DNA of 64,000 nt from an uncultured Collinsella sp. (GTDB lineage: Bacteria > Actinomycetota > Coriobacteriia > Coriobacteriales > Coriobacteriaceae), in the NCBI GenBank assembly GCA_900541855.1, contig UQLD01000006.1:44022-108021 (forward strand), read 5' to 3'. The position numbers and the translations under genes were made by a program. Shown one piece after another: positions 26,270-35,451 of the stretch. The notes beneath the pieces are model-generated. The model saw only the letters and a list, made by a program, of their open reading frames with translations. It did not search any database and was not told the DNA's origin. Within the stretch, counting starts at the first letter, position 1. Every line of letters begins with the position of its first letter.

Positions 26270-27877
26270 ATGGCAGGCAAGCCGCAAACACTAGCTACGA
26301 CCTCGGCATTCGAGATCTTGGGCCCCGTCATGGTCGGCCCCAGCTCATCGCACACCGCCGGCGCCCTGCGCTGCGCCCAAGTTGCCGCCAGCCTGCTGGA
26401 AGGCCGCATCACCAAAGTCACCTTTGGCCTGTGGAACTCCTTCGCCCACACCTACCGCGGCCACGGCACCGATCGTGCGCTCGTCGCGGGCATCCTGGGC
26501 CTCGACACCGATGACGAGAACATCAAGCAGGCCTTCGACCTCGCGCACGAGCAGGGCCTCGAATATCACTTTGACATCAAGGGCGACGACGCCTCCATCC
26601 ACCCCAACACCGTCGACATCGACATGGTCGACGACACGGGCGCCACGGCACAGGTCCGCGGCGAGAGCCTGGGCGGCGGCAAGATGCGCATCAGCCGCAT
26701 TAACGGTGTCGGCGTCGACATCTCGGGCATGTATTCCACGCTCTTCGTGGCGCACAAGGACGTCCCCGGCGTACTCGCCGCGCTCACCAACCTGCTCGCC
26801 TACGCACACGTGAACATCGCCTTCTGCCGCACCTACCGCACCGAAGTGGGCGGCCAGGCCTACTCCGTCTTTGAGACCGACGGCGCGTCCGACGACACCG
26901 TTATCCCCATGCTGCGCAAGCTCGACAATGTCGATTACGCAACGTTTATCGAGCTCCCCGGTTCTGCCTCGTCGCTCTCCCCCGGCGTCTCGGCCAAGGA
27001 GATCTTCGACGACGGCGAGCAGCTGCTTGATGCGTGCGAGGAACTGGGGCTCAGCATCGGCGCCGTCATGGCCGTCCGCGAGGCGCGTCTGACCGGCGAG
27101 GCCCACGCCGTCGCCGCCATGCGCCGCGTGCTCGACGTCATGCGCGAGGAGACCACGGCCCCCATTGCCAATCCGCAGCGTTCGCTCGGCGGGCTTATCG
27201 GCGGCGAGGCCAAACTCGTCGATGCCACCAGCCGCAACGATTTGAGTGCAAGCCTGATGGGCCCCGTCCAGACCGATGCCGTGGCCCGCGCCATGGCCGT
27301 GCTCGAGCGCTCCGCCACCATGGGCGTGATCGTCGCAGCTCCGACGGCAGGATCCGCGGGTGTTGTGCCCGGCTGCGTGCTGGCGCTTGCCGATCGCCTG
27401 CAGCTCGACGACGAGCAAGTCATGGACGCGCTCTACTGCGCAGCCGCCATCGGCCTCAACCTCACCACAAGCGCCTGCGTTGCCGGCGCCGAGGGCGGCT
27501 GCCAAGCCGAGGTGGGAAGCGCCGCCGCCATGGCAGCCGCCGCGCTGGTGCAGATGCTCGGCGGCACGCCCGAGCAGGCGCTTGACGCCAGTTCCATCGC
27601 GCTGAGTAACCTGCTGGGCCTCGTTTGTGACCCCGTCGGTGGCCTCGTGGAGGTGCCCTGCCAAAACCGCAACGCCATCGGCGTGGCAGCAGCCTTCAGC
27701 TCGGCACAACTCGCCCTCGCAGGCATTAAGAGCTTGGTGCCGTTTGACCAGATGGCACATGTCATGCTCTCGGTGGGTCACGCGTTGCCGACCACGCTGC
27801 GCGAGACGGCAAAGGGCGGCATCGCGCAGGCTCCGGCCGCACTTTCGGCCTGTGCAAAATGCGGTGTGTGCGGATAG
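26270..27877 (+). CDS. sdaA: L-serine dehydratase, single-chain iron-sulfur type
   Basis: Deaminates L-serine to pyruvate and ammonia using a 4Fe-4S cluster. In this 535-residue chain the beta domain (about 1-155, with GPVMVGPSSSHTAGALR) comes first. An ACT-like domain follows (about 160-235, KDVPGVLAALTNLLAY). The alpha domain is last (about 250-535). Candidate cluster cysteines are in ACVAGAEGGC, VCDPVGGLVEVPC and the C-terminal CAKCGVCG, where in this family a terminal Cys can occupy the active site. The ribosome-binding site AAAGGAG is 6 bases from ATG. Confidence 0.93.
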   Translation: MAGKPQTLATTSAFEILGPVMVGPSSSHTAGALRCAQVAASLLEGRITKVTFGLWNSFAHTYRGHGTDRALVAGILGLDTDDENIKQAFDLAHEQGLEYHFDIKGDDASIHPNTVDIDMVDDTGATAQVRGESLGGGKMRISRINGVGVDISGMYSTLFVAHKDVPGVLAALTNLLAYAHVNIAFCRTYRTEVGGQAYSVFETDGASDDTVIPMLRKLDNVDYATFIELPGSASSLSPGVSAKEIFDDGEQLLDACEELGLSIGAVMAVREARLTGEAHAVAAMRRVLDVMREETTAPIANPQRSLGGLIGGEAKLVDATSRNDLSASLMGPVQTDAVARAMAVLERSATMGVIVAAPTAGSAGVVPGCVLALADRLQLDDEQVMDALYCAAAIGLNLTTSACVAGAEGGCQAEVGSAAAMAAAALVQMLGGTPEQALDASSIALSNLLGLVCDPVGGLVEVPCQNRNAIGVAAAFSSAQLALAGIKSLVPFDQMAHVMLSVGHALPTTLRETAKGGIAQAPAALSACAKCGVCG

Positions 27878-27893
27878 CGGCAAAGAACGACTC

Positions 27894-27922
27894 AAAGGTG
27901 GGACAAATGTCCCACCTCTTTT
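27894..27922 (+). terminator. Terminator after the serine dehydratase gene
   Basis: AAAGGTGGGAC pairs with GTCCCACCTCTTTT across an AAAT loop and runs into TTTT. Confidence 0.85.
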
Positions 27923-28026
27923 GAATGCCACCGTTTCCGTACCACAAACAGCAGGGCAATCGCTATAATGCAAGCCCAGTAAAAACACGATGAACCGCAA
28001 GGCGAAAATCGAAGGATAAGCATACG

Positions 28027-29760
28027 ATGTCGCAAAACGATCGAACTCAACTGATTCCCGATCCGCAACAGCCGAGCAGGCACACCGGCGGCGTTCAGTC
28101 GCCGCGTCCTATCGCGCCGAGCCACGGTCAGCAGCGTAGTGCAGCAAACGCTTCCCAACGCCCGAACCAACAGCGACAGCAGCGTCAACAACGTCAGCAG
28201 CGCCAGGCAAACGGCAATGCGCCCACGCAGCCCCCCACGCATGCTCGAGGCGATCGCGGCCCCGCGCGCAAGTCCGCCGGCAACAATAAGTCGGGCAAGA
28301 AGACGACGCTCTTTGTCGTCCTGGGTCTTATCGTCATTGTCTATATCGTAGGCGTCGTAGCGTTTTCGAAGGTAGCCTACCCCAACACTACCATCGCCGG
28401 CGTCGACGTCTCGTTCTCCAACGCTTCGTCTGCCGCCACCAAGGTCAACTCGGCATGGAAGCACTATAAGCTCGCCGTGACAGGCGATGACTTTAGCTGG
28501 ACCTATCAGCCCGAGTCCGATGAACCCATCGTCGACGGTGAAGCTGCTGCAAAAGAAATCATCACCCACAACGAAACCTTTATTTGGCCGGTCCGCCTTG
28601 TGGAATCCTTAAGCGGCAAGACCAAAACAACCGCTACCTCCAACGAAGTCGATCTTGATCAAGACGTCGACCTGTCCATGCTCTCCGACACCTTTGACCA
28701 AAAGAAGTTTGAGAAGGATCTGGGCGCCGCCATCGACGAGTTTAACGAGGGGCGATCGGGCACGTTCGAGGCCAATAGCTCCTATGACGAGCAAGCGGGC
28801 AAGTTTACCGTCGAGAAGGCGCGCTCCAACGAAAAACTCAACCGCGAGCATGTCATTAAGTATGCCGAGCTCGAGCTTGCCTCGCTGGCCGAGACCGTAG
28901 ATCTTTCCAAGCTCGGCAACGATGCCTATGAACCGCTCAATGGAACGCTGACCGATGATCAGATTCAGGCCGCATGCGATGCCGCCAACAACTTCCTGGG
29001 CGTCAACGTGACCCTCAAGCTCAACGGCGAGGATGCCGGCAAAGTTGATGGCAGCTCCGTATTGCAGTGGATCAGCTTTGCCGATCCGGCCAACCCCACG
29101 CTCGATACGTCGCAGATCAGCAGCTGGGCAGCCGAGCTCGCCAACGGCTTTAATACCGTGGGCTCCACTCGCTGGTGGACGCGCGCCGATGGCAAGCAGT
29201 GCGCCGTCGAAGGCGGTGACTTTGGTTGGTCCATCGACAGCAGCTCGCTCGCCAAGCAGGTCGAGGACGCCATTAACAACAAGCAGACCGGCGAGATCGA
29301 GATCAAGTACTCCCAGAAGGCCGATACCTTTACCGCAAAGGGAGAGCCCGACTGGAAAGCGTATATCGACGTCGACCTGTCCGAGCAGCACGCGCGCTAC
29401 TATGACGAGAGCGGCAATATCGTGTGGGAGGCCAACTTTATTTCCGGCAAACCGGGCGAAGACGCCACCCCCGAGGGCGTGTGGCAGATCAACAGCAACG
29501 ACGGCGGCAGCACCCTGATCGGAGCCAAGGACCCCGAGACCGGTAAGCCCAAATACGAGAGCCCGGTGAGCTACTGGATGCCTTTTGTGGGCAACATGAT
29601 CGGCTTCCACGATGCCACCTGGCAAAACGACAAGAGCTTCGATAATGCCGAGTCGTACAAGTGGTGCGGCAGCCACGGTTGCATCAACCTGCGCCTGGCA
29701 GACGCCAAGGCACTTCACGACTGCATCAAAGTCGGCCTGTGCGTGGTTGTGCACTCGTAG
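28027..29760 (+). CDS. Membrane-anchored L,D-transpeptidase
   Basis: Cross-links or modifies peptidoglycan outside the membrane. Residues 1-95 are a Gln/Arg/Pro-rich cytoplasmic segment. One transmembrane helix follows (TLFVVLGLIVIVYIVGVVAF). A long extracellular part with repeated peptidoglycan-binding-like modules (about 120-440) leads to the catalytic YkuD domain. The YkuD signature is complete: FHDATW and, 21 residues on, SHGCINLRLADA with the catalytic Cys. The total of 577 residues suits actinobacterial and clostridial Ldt proteins. The ribosome-binding site GAAGGAT lies about 10 bases before ATG. The MacA-like gene follows on the same strand. Confidence 0.93.
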   Translation: MSQNDRTQLIPDPQQPSRHTGGVQSPRPIAPSHGQQRSAANASQRPNQQRQQRQQRQQRQANGNAPTQPPTHARGDRGPARKSAGNNKSGKKTTLFVVLGLIVIVYIVGVVAFSKVAYPNTTIAGVDVSFSNASSAATKVNSAWKHYKLAVTGDDFSWTYQPESDEPIVDGEAAAKEIITHNETFIWPVRLVESLSGKTKTTATSNEVDLDQDVDLSMLSDTFDQKKFEKDLGAAIDEFNEGRSGTFEANSSYDEQAGKFTVEKARSNEKLNREHVIKYAELELASLAETVDLSKLGNDAYEPLNGTLTDDQIQAACDAANNFLGVNVTLKLNGEDAGKVDGSSVLQWISFADPANPTLDTSQISSWAAELANGFNTVGSTRWWTRADGKQCAVEGGDFGWSIDSSSLAKQVEDAINNKQTGEIEIKYSQKADTFTAKGEPDWKAYIDVDLSEQHARYYDESGNIVWEANFISGKPGEDATPEGVWQINSNDGGSTLIGAKDPETGKPKYESPVSYWMPFVGNMIGFHDATWQNDKSFDNAESYKWCGSHGCINLRLADAKALHDCIKVGLCVVVHS

Positions 29761-29892
29761 TGCAACGCGTGCATTCCTACAACGTGGAACCGCTTCGACC
29801 AATCTAACAGTTCCGAAAGAAACCGTCCTATGCGCCTGCCCCAACCGGTGGGCGCATATAATTATCGAGGTTCTTTCTATAAAGGAGACGCT

Positions 29893-31329
29893 ATGCCGAA
29901 TGTCCCCACGATCACCCCGGGCCCAGATGATACCGGGCACACGCCCGAAGGTGCCACCGAAACGATTCCTCTGATTACAAACGTACATGCCGATAAGCAG
30001 AGCGGACGCGGGAACGATGCGACCGAGATTTCCGATGAAGAGGCATATGCCAAGCTCAAGGCAAAACGTGCCGAACGTCGACGCAAGAAGCTGATTCGAC
30101 GCGGTATTGCCGCCGGCGTCGTAGGTGCCATCGCGCTCATTGCCATTGTCGCAACCCTGGTTATCAATGCGCAGCCTCAGAGCGCTAGCGGGCCTGTGAC
30201 CGACATGGTGACCGAGGGCACGTTTACCACAACGGTCGAGGCGAAAGGCCAGCTCAAACCCATTTCGTCCTCAGTGGTCTCCCCTTCTGTCGACGGTACG
30301 GTCGATTCTATCAACGTGCAGGCAGGCCAATCCGTCAACGAGGGCGACGTACTTATGACCATTAAAAACGACGAGCTCGATCGCAACGTTGCCGAGGCGC
30401 AGCGTGCAGTTGCTGCCGCTCAAGAAGACCTCGCCAACGCGCAGAAAGCCGCAGCTGCTGCGCAGGCCACCCCAACGACGGACGTCGAGGGAGCTTCCGC
30501 AGCGGCTGGCGTCTCCGCCGCATCAGTGGACACGAACGCCGTATCGGCCGCGCAGCGCAGCCTCGCATCAGCCCAGGCAAACCTCGACCAGGCGAACGCC
30601 AAGGCCTCCAGTCGCACGGTCACGGCCCCGAGCTCGGGTAGCATCGTGGAGCTCAATGCCAAAGTGGGCGCCACGGTTACAGGCGGCATGATCATGGGCG
30701 AAAGCGATACGAGCGGCGGCAAGCAGTGCATGCAGATCGCCGACCTATCTAAGATGAAGGTGACCGTGCAGGTGGGCGAAAAGGACATCGCCAAGATCGC
30801 CGTTGGGCAGAGCGCCAACGTCACGTATCCCGCGTTTCCCGATATCGTGAGCCAGGGCACCGTCACGGCTATCGCGTCGGTGGCAAACTCCGACGCCGCC
30901 AACGGTGGCGGCGGCAGCGTGACCTTTAACGTCGACATTCTCATCGAGGCGCCCGACGCGCGCCTGAAGCCGGGCATGACGGCCGAGGTCTCGGTGGTGA
31001 CCGAGCAGCTCGACGACGTGGTGATGGTGCCGACGATGGCGCTCATGACCGAAGACGGCGAACACTATTACGTCAACGTCGCAACCGATGACGAGGGCAA
31101 GCAAACCCATCGCGTGAAGGTGACCGTCGTGACGCAAAACGACAACGAAGCCGTAGTTGGCAAGACACAGGTTAAGCGCGACGACCAGGGCAACGAGATC
31201 AACCCCAACGTTCCGGTTACCAAGCTGCGCGATGGCGACACCCTCGTCATGGACACCGGAGCGGACGCAACGGCTGACGGCGGCTACAGCGCGGATTCGG
31301 GCAGCATGTCTGCCGATGAGGACATGTAA
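29893..31329 (+). CDS. Membrane-fusion/adaptor protein of a MacAB-like ABC exporter
   Basis: A 478-residue protein with a charged cytoplasmic N-terminus, one transmembrane helix (GIAAGVVGAIALIAIVATLV) and an extracytoplasmic HlyD/MacA fold. A biotinyl-lipoyl-like half (SINVQAGQSVNEGDVLMTIKN) precedes an Ala/Gln-rich coiled coil (about 180-260). The second half of the lipoyl domain and the beta barrel follow. The ATG at 29893 is 6 bases after AAAGGAG; an upstream ATG at 29830 is not supported. Its stop overlaps the start of the ATPase gene (TAATG), so the three transporter genes form an operon. Substrate unknown. Confidence 0.9.
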   Translation: MPNVPTITPGPDDTGHTPEGATETIPLITNVHADKQSGRGNDATEISDEEAYAKLKAKRAERRRKKLIRRGIAAGVVGAIALIAIVATLVINAQPQSASGPVTDMVTEGTFTTTVEAKGQLKPISSSVVSPSVDGTVDSINVQAGQSVNEGDVLMTIKNDELDRNVAEAQRAVAAAQEDLANAQKAAAAAQATPTTDVEGASAAAGVSAASVDTNAVSAAQRSLASAQANLDQANAKASSRTVTAPSSGSIVELNAKVGATVTGGMIMGESDTSGGKQCMQIADLSKMKVTVQVGEKDIAKIAVGQSANVTYPAFPDIVSQGTVTAIASVANSDAANGGGGSVTFNVDILIEAPDARLKPGMTAEVSVVTEQLDDVVMVPTMALMTEDGEHYYVNVATDDEGKQTHRVKVTVVTQNDNEAVVGKTQVKRDDQGNEINPNVPVTKLRDGDTLVMDTGADATADGGYSADSGSMSADEDM

Positions 31330-32102
31330 TGCGTCCCGTTATCGACATTCGCAACGTGCACCGCATCTTTGAGAGCGAGGCAGGTTGCGCCCACATCCTG
31401 CACAACGTGAGCCTGGCGGTAAATCCCGGTGAGTTCGTGGCCATTACCGGCCCCTCGGGCTCGGGCAAGTCGACGCTCATGAACATCCTCGGCTGCTTGG
31501 ATAAGCCGACGGCAGGCGACTACTACCTGCAAGGGCTCAACGTGGCCGAGCTCGATGATGACGAGCTGACCGAAGTCCGCGCCCTGAGCATTGGCTTTGT
31601 CTTTCAGAGCTTCAACCTGCTGCCGCGCCTGTCGGTTATCGAAAACGTCATGCTGCCGCTGGCCTACACCAATGTGCCCCGAAGCCAGCGCGAAATGCAC
31701 GCCGTGCACGCGCTGCAGGCTGTCACGCTGCCCGTCGACCACTGGGACCACCGCATATCCGAGCTCTCGGGCGGCCAGATGCAGCGTGTCGCCATCGCGC
31801 GCGCCCTCGTCAATGACCCGCCCATCATCCTGGCCGACGAGCCGACGGGAAACCTGGACTCCGCTACCGGAGCGCTTGTGATGGAGACCTTCCATAAGCT
31901 CCAGGAGCGCGGCAAAACCATCGTGCTCATCACACACGACCCCGGCATCGCCGCCGAGGCCGACCGTGCCGTGACCATCCGCGACGGTCGCATTCACGAC
32001 GGCGCGTATATTCCACATGCACCGCGGACCCTGCGCAGCGCCGTAGATAGCCTGCCCATGATTTCCGCCTCCGCCAACCCGCCGAAAGGAGAGATGGCAT
32101 GA
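31329..32102 (+). CDS. ABC exporter ATPase, MacB/LolD type
   Basis: A 257-residue ATPase with Walker [13 protein letters not shown], signature [15 protein letters not shown], Walker [14 protein letters not shown] and the switch His in LITHDPG. Its start overlaps the adaptor stop, and its own stop overlaps the permease start in ATGA. It drives the separate FtsX-type permease encoded next. Confidence 0.95.
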   Translation: MRPVIDIRNVHRIFESEAGCAHILHNVSLAVNPGEFVAITGPSGSGKSTLMNILGCLDKPTAGDYYLQGLNVAELDDDELTEVRALSIGFVFQSFNLLPRLSVIENVMLPLAYTNVPRSQREMHAVHALQAVTLPVDHWDHRISELSGGQMQRVAIARALVNDPPIILADEPTGNLDSATGALVMETFHKLQERGKTIVLITHDPGIAAEADRAVTIRDGRIHDGAYIPHAPRTLRSAVDSLPMISASANPPKGEMA

Positions 32103-33313
32103 GCGCCCGCGATCTCATCCAGGAAGCACTTCACTCGCTCGAAGCCAACAAGGGGCGCAGCCTGCTCACCATCCTGGGCATTGTCATCGGCATCGCCTCG
32201 GTTATCGCCATGACTTCGCTCATCGGCGGCATCCAAAACAGCTTGGTCAACAGCCTGGGCCTCAATGCGGCACGCATGGTGCAAATCTATTCGTCGCAAG
32301 AACTCACCGAGTCGGACATCGAGAAGCTTCAAAAACTGGTGCCGCAGATAGAGCAGATCGGCATTGTCGACAGCGCGTATACCGAGTACAAGACCGGCGA
32401 TAAAAGCTATACCGTCATGGCACAAGGTGTCGATAGCGACATGCTCGACGCCGTGGGGGCCAGCAAGCTCGTTGCGGGGCGCACCTATTCCCAGGCCGAG
32501 TCCCAATCAGGCTCGCGCGTGGCGCTCATCAGCCGCGGCGGCGCCGATCAGCTTTACGGCAACGAACAGGATGCGCTGGGGAAAACCATCAAGGTGTCCA
32601 ACGGCGAGGTGCAGATTGTAGGCGTGATTGATGGCGGCAGCGACTCCATGGGCTCGCTCACGCTGTATATGCCACGCGAAACCATCTCCGGGCTGTTTGG
32701 CGACGAGAATCCTTCATTCCCCAGCGTGACGGCACTTGCCGCCGAGGGCACGGACATGGATGAGCTTTGTAAGACCATCGAGTCCAAGGTGCGCGCAATG
32801 AAGGGCATCGAGGAGGATGATGAGTACGACAGCGTATCGGCGACCTCCATGAAAAGCGCCATCGATGCACTCAACTCCTTTATGAGCGCGTTCTCGCTCA
32901 TCATGGGTGCTGTCGCCAGCATCTCGCTGCTTGTCGGCGGTATCGGCATTATGAATATGATGCTTACCAACGTAACGGAGCGCATCCGCGAGATCGGCAT
33001 CCGCCGCGCTCTGGGCGCCAGTCGTCGCGATATCACCGCGCAGTTCTTGGCCGAGTCCTCGGCGCTGTGCGTCACCGGCGGACTGTTGGGTGTCCTGATT
33101 GGCTATCTGCTGGCCTGGGCTCTTGCGATGTTTGCCGCAGGATCAGGGGTTCTCGGCGAGCTCGGTGCCAGCGGGCAAATCACGCCGAGCTTTTCAATCG
33201 CCACGGTACTACTGGCCTTTGCCGTCTCCGTCGGCATCGGCGTAATCTTTGGCTTCTACCCCGCTCGCCGCGCGGCAAAGCTCAACCCGGTGGAGTGCCT
33301 ACGCTACCAGTAA
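32099..33313 (+). CDS. ABC exporter permease, MacB/FtsX type
   Basis: A 404-residue permease with an N-terminal helix (SLLTILGIVIGIASVIAM), a large extracytoplasmic domain (about 45-270) and three C-terminal helices. The MacB/FtsX signature GGIGIMNMMLTNVTERIREIGIRRALGAS is present in part as IREIGIRRALGAS. It completes the adaptor-ATPase-permease set. In a Gram-positive cell these systems export peptides, antibiotics or lipoproteins; no substrate clue is visible. It is the last host-style gene before the cobalamin island. Confidence 0.93.
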   Translation: MSARDLIQEALHSLEANKGRSLLTILGIVIGIASVIAMTSLIGGIQNSLVNSLGLNAARMVQIYSSQELTESDIEKLQKLVPQIEQIGIVDSAYTEYKTGDKSYTVMAQGVDSDMLDAVGASKLVAGRTYSQAESQSGSRVALISRGGADQLYGNEQDALGKTIKVSNGEVQIVGVIDGGSDSMGSLTLYMPRETISGLFGDENPSFPSVTALAAEGTDMDELCKTIESKVRAMKGIEEDDEYDSVSATSMKSAIDALNSFMSAFSLIMGAVASISLLVGGIGIMNMMLTNVTERIREIGIRRALGASRRDITAQFLAESSALCVTGGLLGVLIGYLLAWALAMFAAGSGVLGELGASGQITPSFSIATVLLAFAVSVGIGVIFGFYPARRAAKLNPVECLRYQ

Positions 33314-33325
33314 GCCACCACCAAC

Positions 33326-33393
33326 AAGTTGCGGTGAAATAAGGACTGAATATGCTATCTAGCAGCAAAACAGACACTATTTCACGGCAACTT
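33326..33393. repeat. 68-bp palindromic repeat, copy 2, at the island's left border
   Basis: The left arm AGTTGCGGTGAAATAAGGAC is identical to copy 1 at 17090. The right arm TATTTCACGGCAACTT differs from a perfect inverse by one base. The centre is unrelated to copy 1. It directly abuts the IS21-like remnant. Confidence 0.75.
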
Positions 33394-33402
33394 ATTGAAG
33401 GG

Positions 33403-33474
33403 CTGCTTGCGCCAGTTCCGGGCGTCGTCCTCGAGCTATTGGCGGATGACGGTCTTGTACGGTTCGAGCTTGCT
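33403..33474 (-). pseudogene. IS21-type transposase (IstA) remnant
   Basis: On the minus strand one frame reads SKLEPYKTVIRQ, a TAG stop, then LEDDARNWRKQ. This resembles the N-terminal region of IS21 IstA (SKLDPYK...W LEDD...RKQRHT), with TAG where Trp (TGG) would be expected. Similarity stops at RKQ, next to the palindrome. It is a degraded fragment after cbiJ, with no terminal repeats. Confidence 0.55.
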
Positions 33475-33523
33475 CGAGGCGCTCCTCCTCGCGGGCGGGA
33501 GGGCGCGCAGGTGCGACGAGCGC

Positions 33524-34297
33524 CTAGCGCGCGAACTCCCGTAAGAGCGCGTCTTCCACTTCCCGAAGCGAAAGGGCCCCGCCTCCCTCGGCGGGACGGG
33601 TGACCACAATGCAGCGCGCTCCCGCGTCGCGCGCGGCGGCGAGCTTCTCGGCCGTGCCGCCTACGGTTCCCGAGTCCTTGGTCACAAGCCACTGGGCGCC
33701 CACCTGCCGAAGCATCGCCTCGTTGAGCTCGCGGGTGAAGGGCCCCTGCATGCCGATGACGTGCGACGGCGAAAACCCCGCGTCGATGCACTTCGTTATA
33801 GCACCGGGCAGCGGGAGCACACGCACGAAGAAGCGCTCCGCGAAATCGGCGACACGCGTGTAGGGAGCAAGCTCCTTGCTCCCCGTCGTGAGAAGCGCGC
33901 GACCCGGGTTCTCGGAGAGAAAGCGCGCCGCGCAGGCGATCGACGCGACCCGCACGACGCCTTTGGGCAGCGCCTCGGCCGGGCGCGCAAGGCGCAGGCA
34001 TCGTGCACCCACGGCGAGCGAAGCGGCCCGGATGTTGCCGCTTGCGAGCGTAGCGAAGGGGTGCGTGGCATCGACGACGATGCGCGCGCCGGAAAGCTCG
34101 CGCTCCATGTCGGCCTCGTCGAGCCTGCCCGCCTGCACCTCGATGCCCGGAAGCTCGCCCAAAAGCTCGCCTCCGTACTCGGTTGCCGCATAGGCACGGG
34201 CGGGGATGCCCGCCCCGCTCGCCCATTCGCACAGAAGGCGGCCCTCGGTGGTGCCGGCGAAGATGCGCAGCGCCGGCACGGATGCGGGGGCCGTCAC
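33524..34297 (-). CDS. cbiJ: Cobalt-precorrin-6A reductase
   Basis: Reduces the corrin macrocycle with a nicotinamide cofactor in the anaerobic B12 pathway. The 257-residue protein starts VTAPASVPALRIFAGTTEGR, the CobK/CbiJ glycine motif. It continues with VVDATHPFA and HVIGMQGPFTRELN, both characteristic. The GTG at 34297 overlaps the cbiC stop (GTGA); the frame extends upstream only as a shadow of cbiC. It is the last gene of the cob operon. Confidence 0.9.
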   Translation of the reverse strand: MTAPASVPALRIFAGTTEGRLLCEWASGAGIPARAYAATEYGGELLGELPGIEVQAGRLDEADMERELSGARIVVDATHPFATLASGNIRAASLAVGARCLRLARPAEALPKGVVRVASIACAARFLSENPGRALLTTGSKELAPYTRVADFAERFFVRVLPLPGAITKCIDAGFSPSHVIGMQGPFTRELNEAMLRQVGAQWLVTKDSGTVGGTAEKLAAARDAGARCIVVTRPAEGGGALSLREVEDALLREFAR

Positions 34298-34935
34298 TTC
34301 GCGCCACCCGTGCGCGTGATCTGGTAGAGCAGCGCGTTCATAATGGCGGCCGCCACGGTCGAGCCGCCCTTGCGACCCCTCGCGACGATGGCCGGCACGC
34401 GTCGCGCGAGTAGCTCCTCTTTCGCCTCGACCACGTTCACAAACCCGACCGGCACCCCAACGACGAGCGCGGGCGCGATCTTCCCCGCGTCCATGAGCTC
34501 GGCGAGGCGCAGAAGTGCTGTGGGAGCGTTGCCGACGGCCACGATGAGCGGACCCTCGATGCCGCAAGCTTTGTCCATGCTCGCAACGGCGCGAGTCGTG
34601 CCCGCGGCGCGCGCCGTTGCGGCGACATCAGGGTCGGCCATGTAGCACACGGCCTTGCAGCCGAGCTTCGCGAGCGCGGGCTTGCTTATGCCTGCGAGCG
34701 CCATGTTCGTGTCGGTGAGCACCGTGGCCCCTGCGCGCAGTGCGTCGAGCGCACAGTGCGCCGCATCATGGGTGAACACGAGGGAATCGGCGTACGAGAA
34801 GTCGGCAGTGGTGTGGATGACGCGCTTCACGACGGGCTCTTCGAGCGGCGGGAACGTGCGGCCGCCAAGCTCTTCGGTGATGATCTCAAAGCTGCGCCGC
34901 TCGATGTCGCCGGGCGCCATCTCCTTGGAATCCAT
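34294..34935 (-). CDS. cbiC: Cobalt-precorrin-8 methylmutase
   Basis: Moves the C11 methyl to C12, giving cobyrinate. The 213-residue protein has RRSFEIITEE, the catalytic His in RVIHTTADF, DTNMALAGI, VGVPVGFVNVVEAKE and RKGGSTVAAAI. It begins immediately after the cobO stop (TAGATG) and overlaps cbiJ. All motifs of CbiC/CobH are intact. Confidence 0.95.
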   Translation of the reverse strand: MDSKEMAPGDIERRSFEIITEELGGRTFPPLEEPVVKRVIHTTADFSYADSLVFTHDAAHCALDALRAGATVLTDTNMALAGISKPALAKLGCKAVCYMADPDVAATARAAGTTRAVASMDKACGIEGPLIVAVGNAPTALLRLAELMDAGKIAPALVVGVPVGFVNVVEAKEELLARRVPAIVARGRKGGSTVAAAIMNALLYQITRTGGAK

Positions 34936-35451
34936 CTAGTACTCCACTCCTTCCCTTGCACATATCCCCTGAGCGTAGGGGTGTTTCTCGCACCGCATCT
35001 CGGTTATGTAGTCGGCCTTCTCCACGATCTTGCGGGAAGGCGCGCGCCCGGTGAGCGCCACTTCGACGCCGCGCGCGGACATATCGAGCGCGCGGTCCAC
35101 GAGCGCCTCGTCGACAAGCCCCTTCGAAAGCGCGTCGAGCGCCTCGTCGAGCACGAGCAGCCCCTCCTGCGCGCCCTCGAGCTCGGCGAGCGCGGAAGCG
35201 AGGTTCCCATCGTGCAGCTCGCACGTCGCGGCAAGTTCTTCCGACGTCATCGACCAGGTAAACTTGTCCGACACCTTCCCCGCGAACACAGGCACGCCGA
35301 AATGCTCGGCGAGCAGGCGCGCCTCCCCGCTTTCGCCGTCTTTCAGGAACTGCACGACGACGACGCGGCGGCCTGCGGCGAGCATGCGAAGGGCGAGGCC
35401 CATCGCCGCCGTGGTCTTGCCTTTGCCGTCGCCATGATACACGTGGATCAT
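34936..35451 (-). CDS. cobO: Corrinoid adenosyltransferase, CobA/CobO type
   Basis: Transfers the 5'-deoxyadenosyl group from ATP to Co(I) corrinoids. The 171-residue protein begins MIHVYHGDGKGKTTAAMG (P-loop) and continues with VQFLKDGESGE, LLVLDEALDAL and VALTGRAPS. It is slightly shorter than E. coli BtuR because the N-terminal arm is absent. The ATG at 35451 overlaps the cbiP stop in ATGA, with GAGGAGG 5 bases upstream. Confidence 0.94.
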   Translation of the reverse strand: MIHVYHGDGKGKTTAAMGLALRMLAAGRRVVVVQFLKDGESGEARLLAEHFGVPVFAGKVSDKFTWSMTSEELAATCELHDGNLASALAELEGAQEGLLVLDEALDALSKGLVDEALVDRALDMSARGVEVALTGRAPSRKIVEKADYITEMRCEKHPYAQGICAREGVEY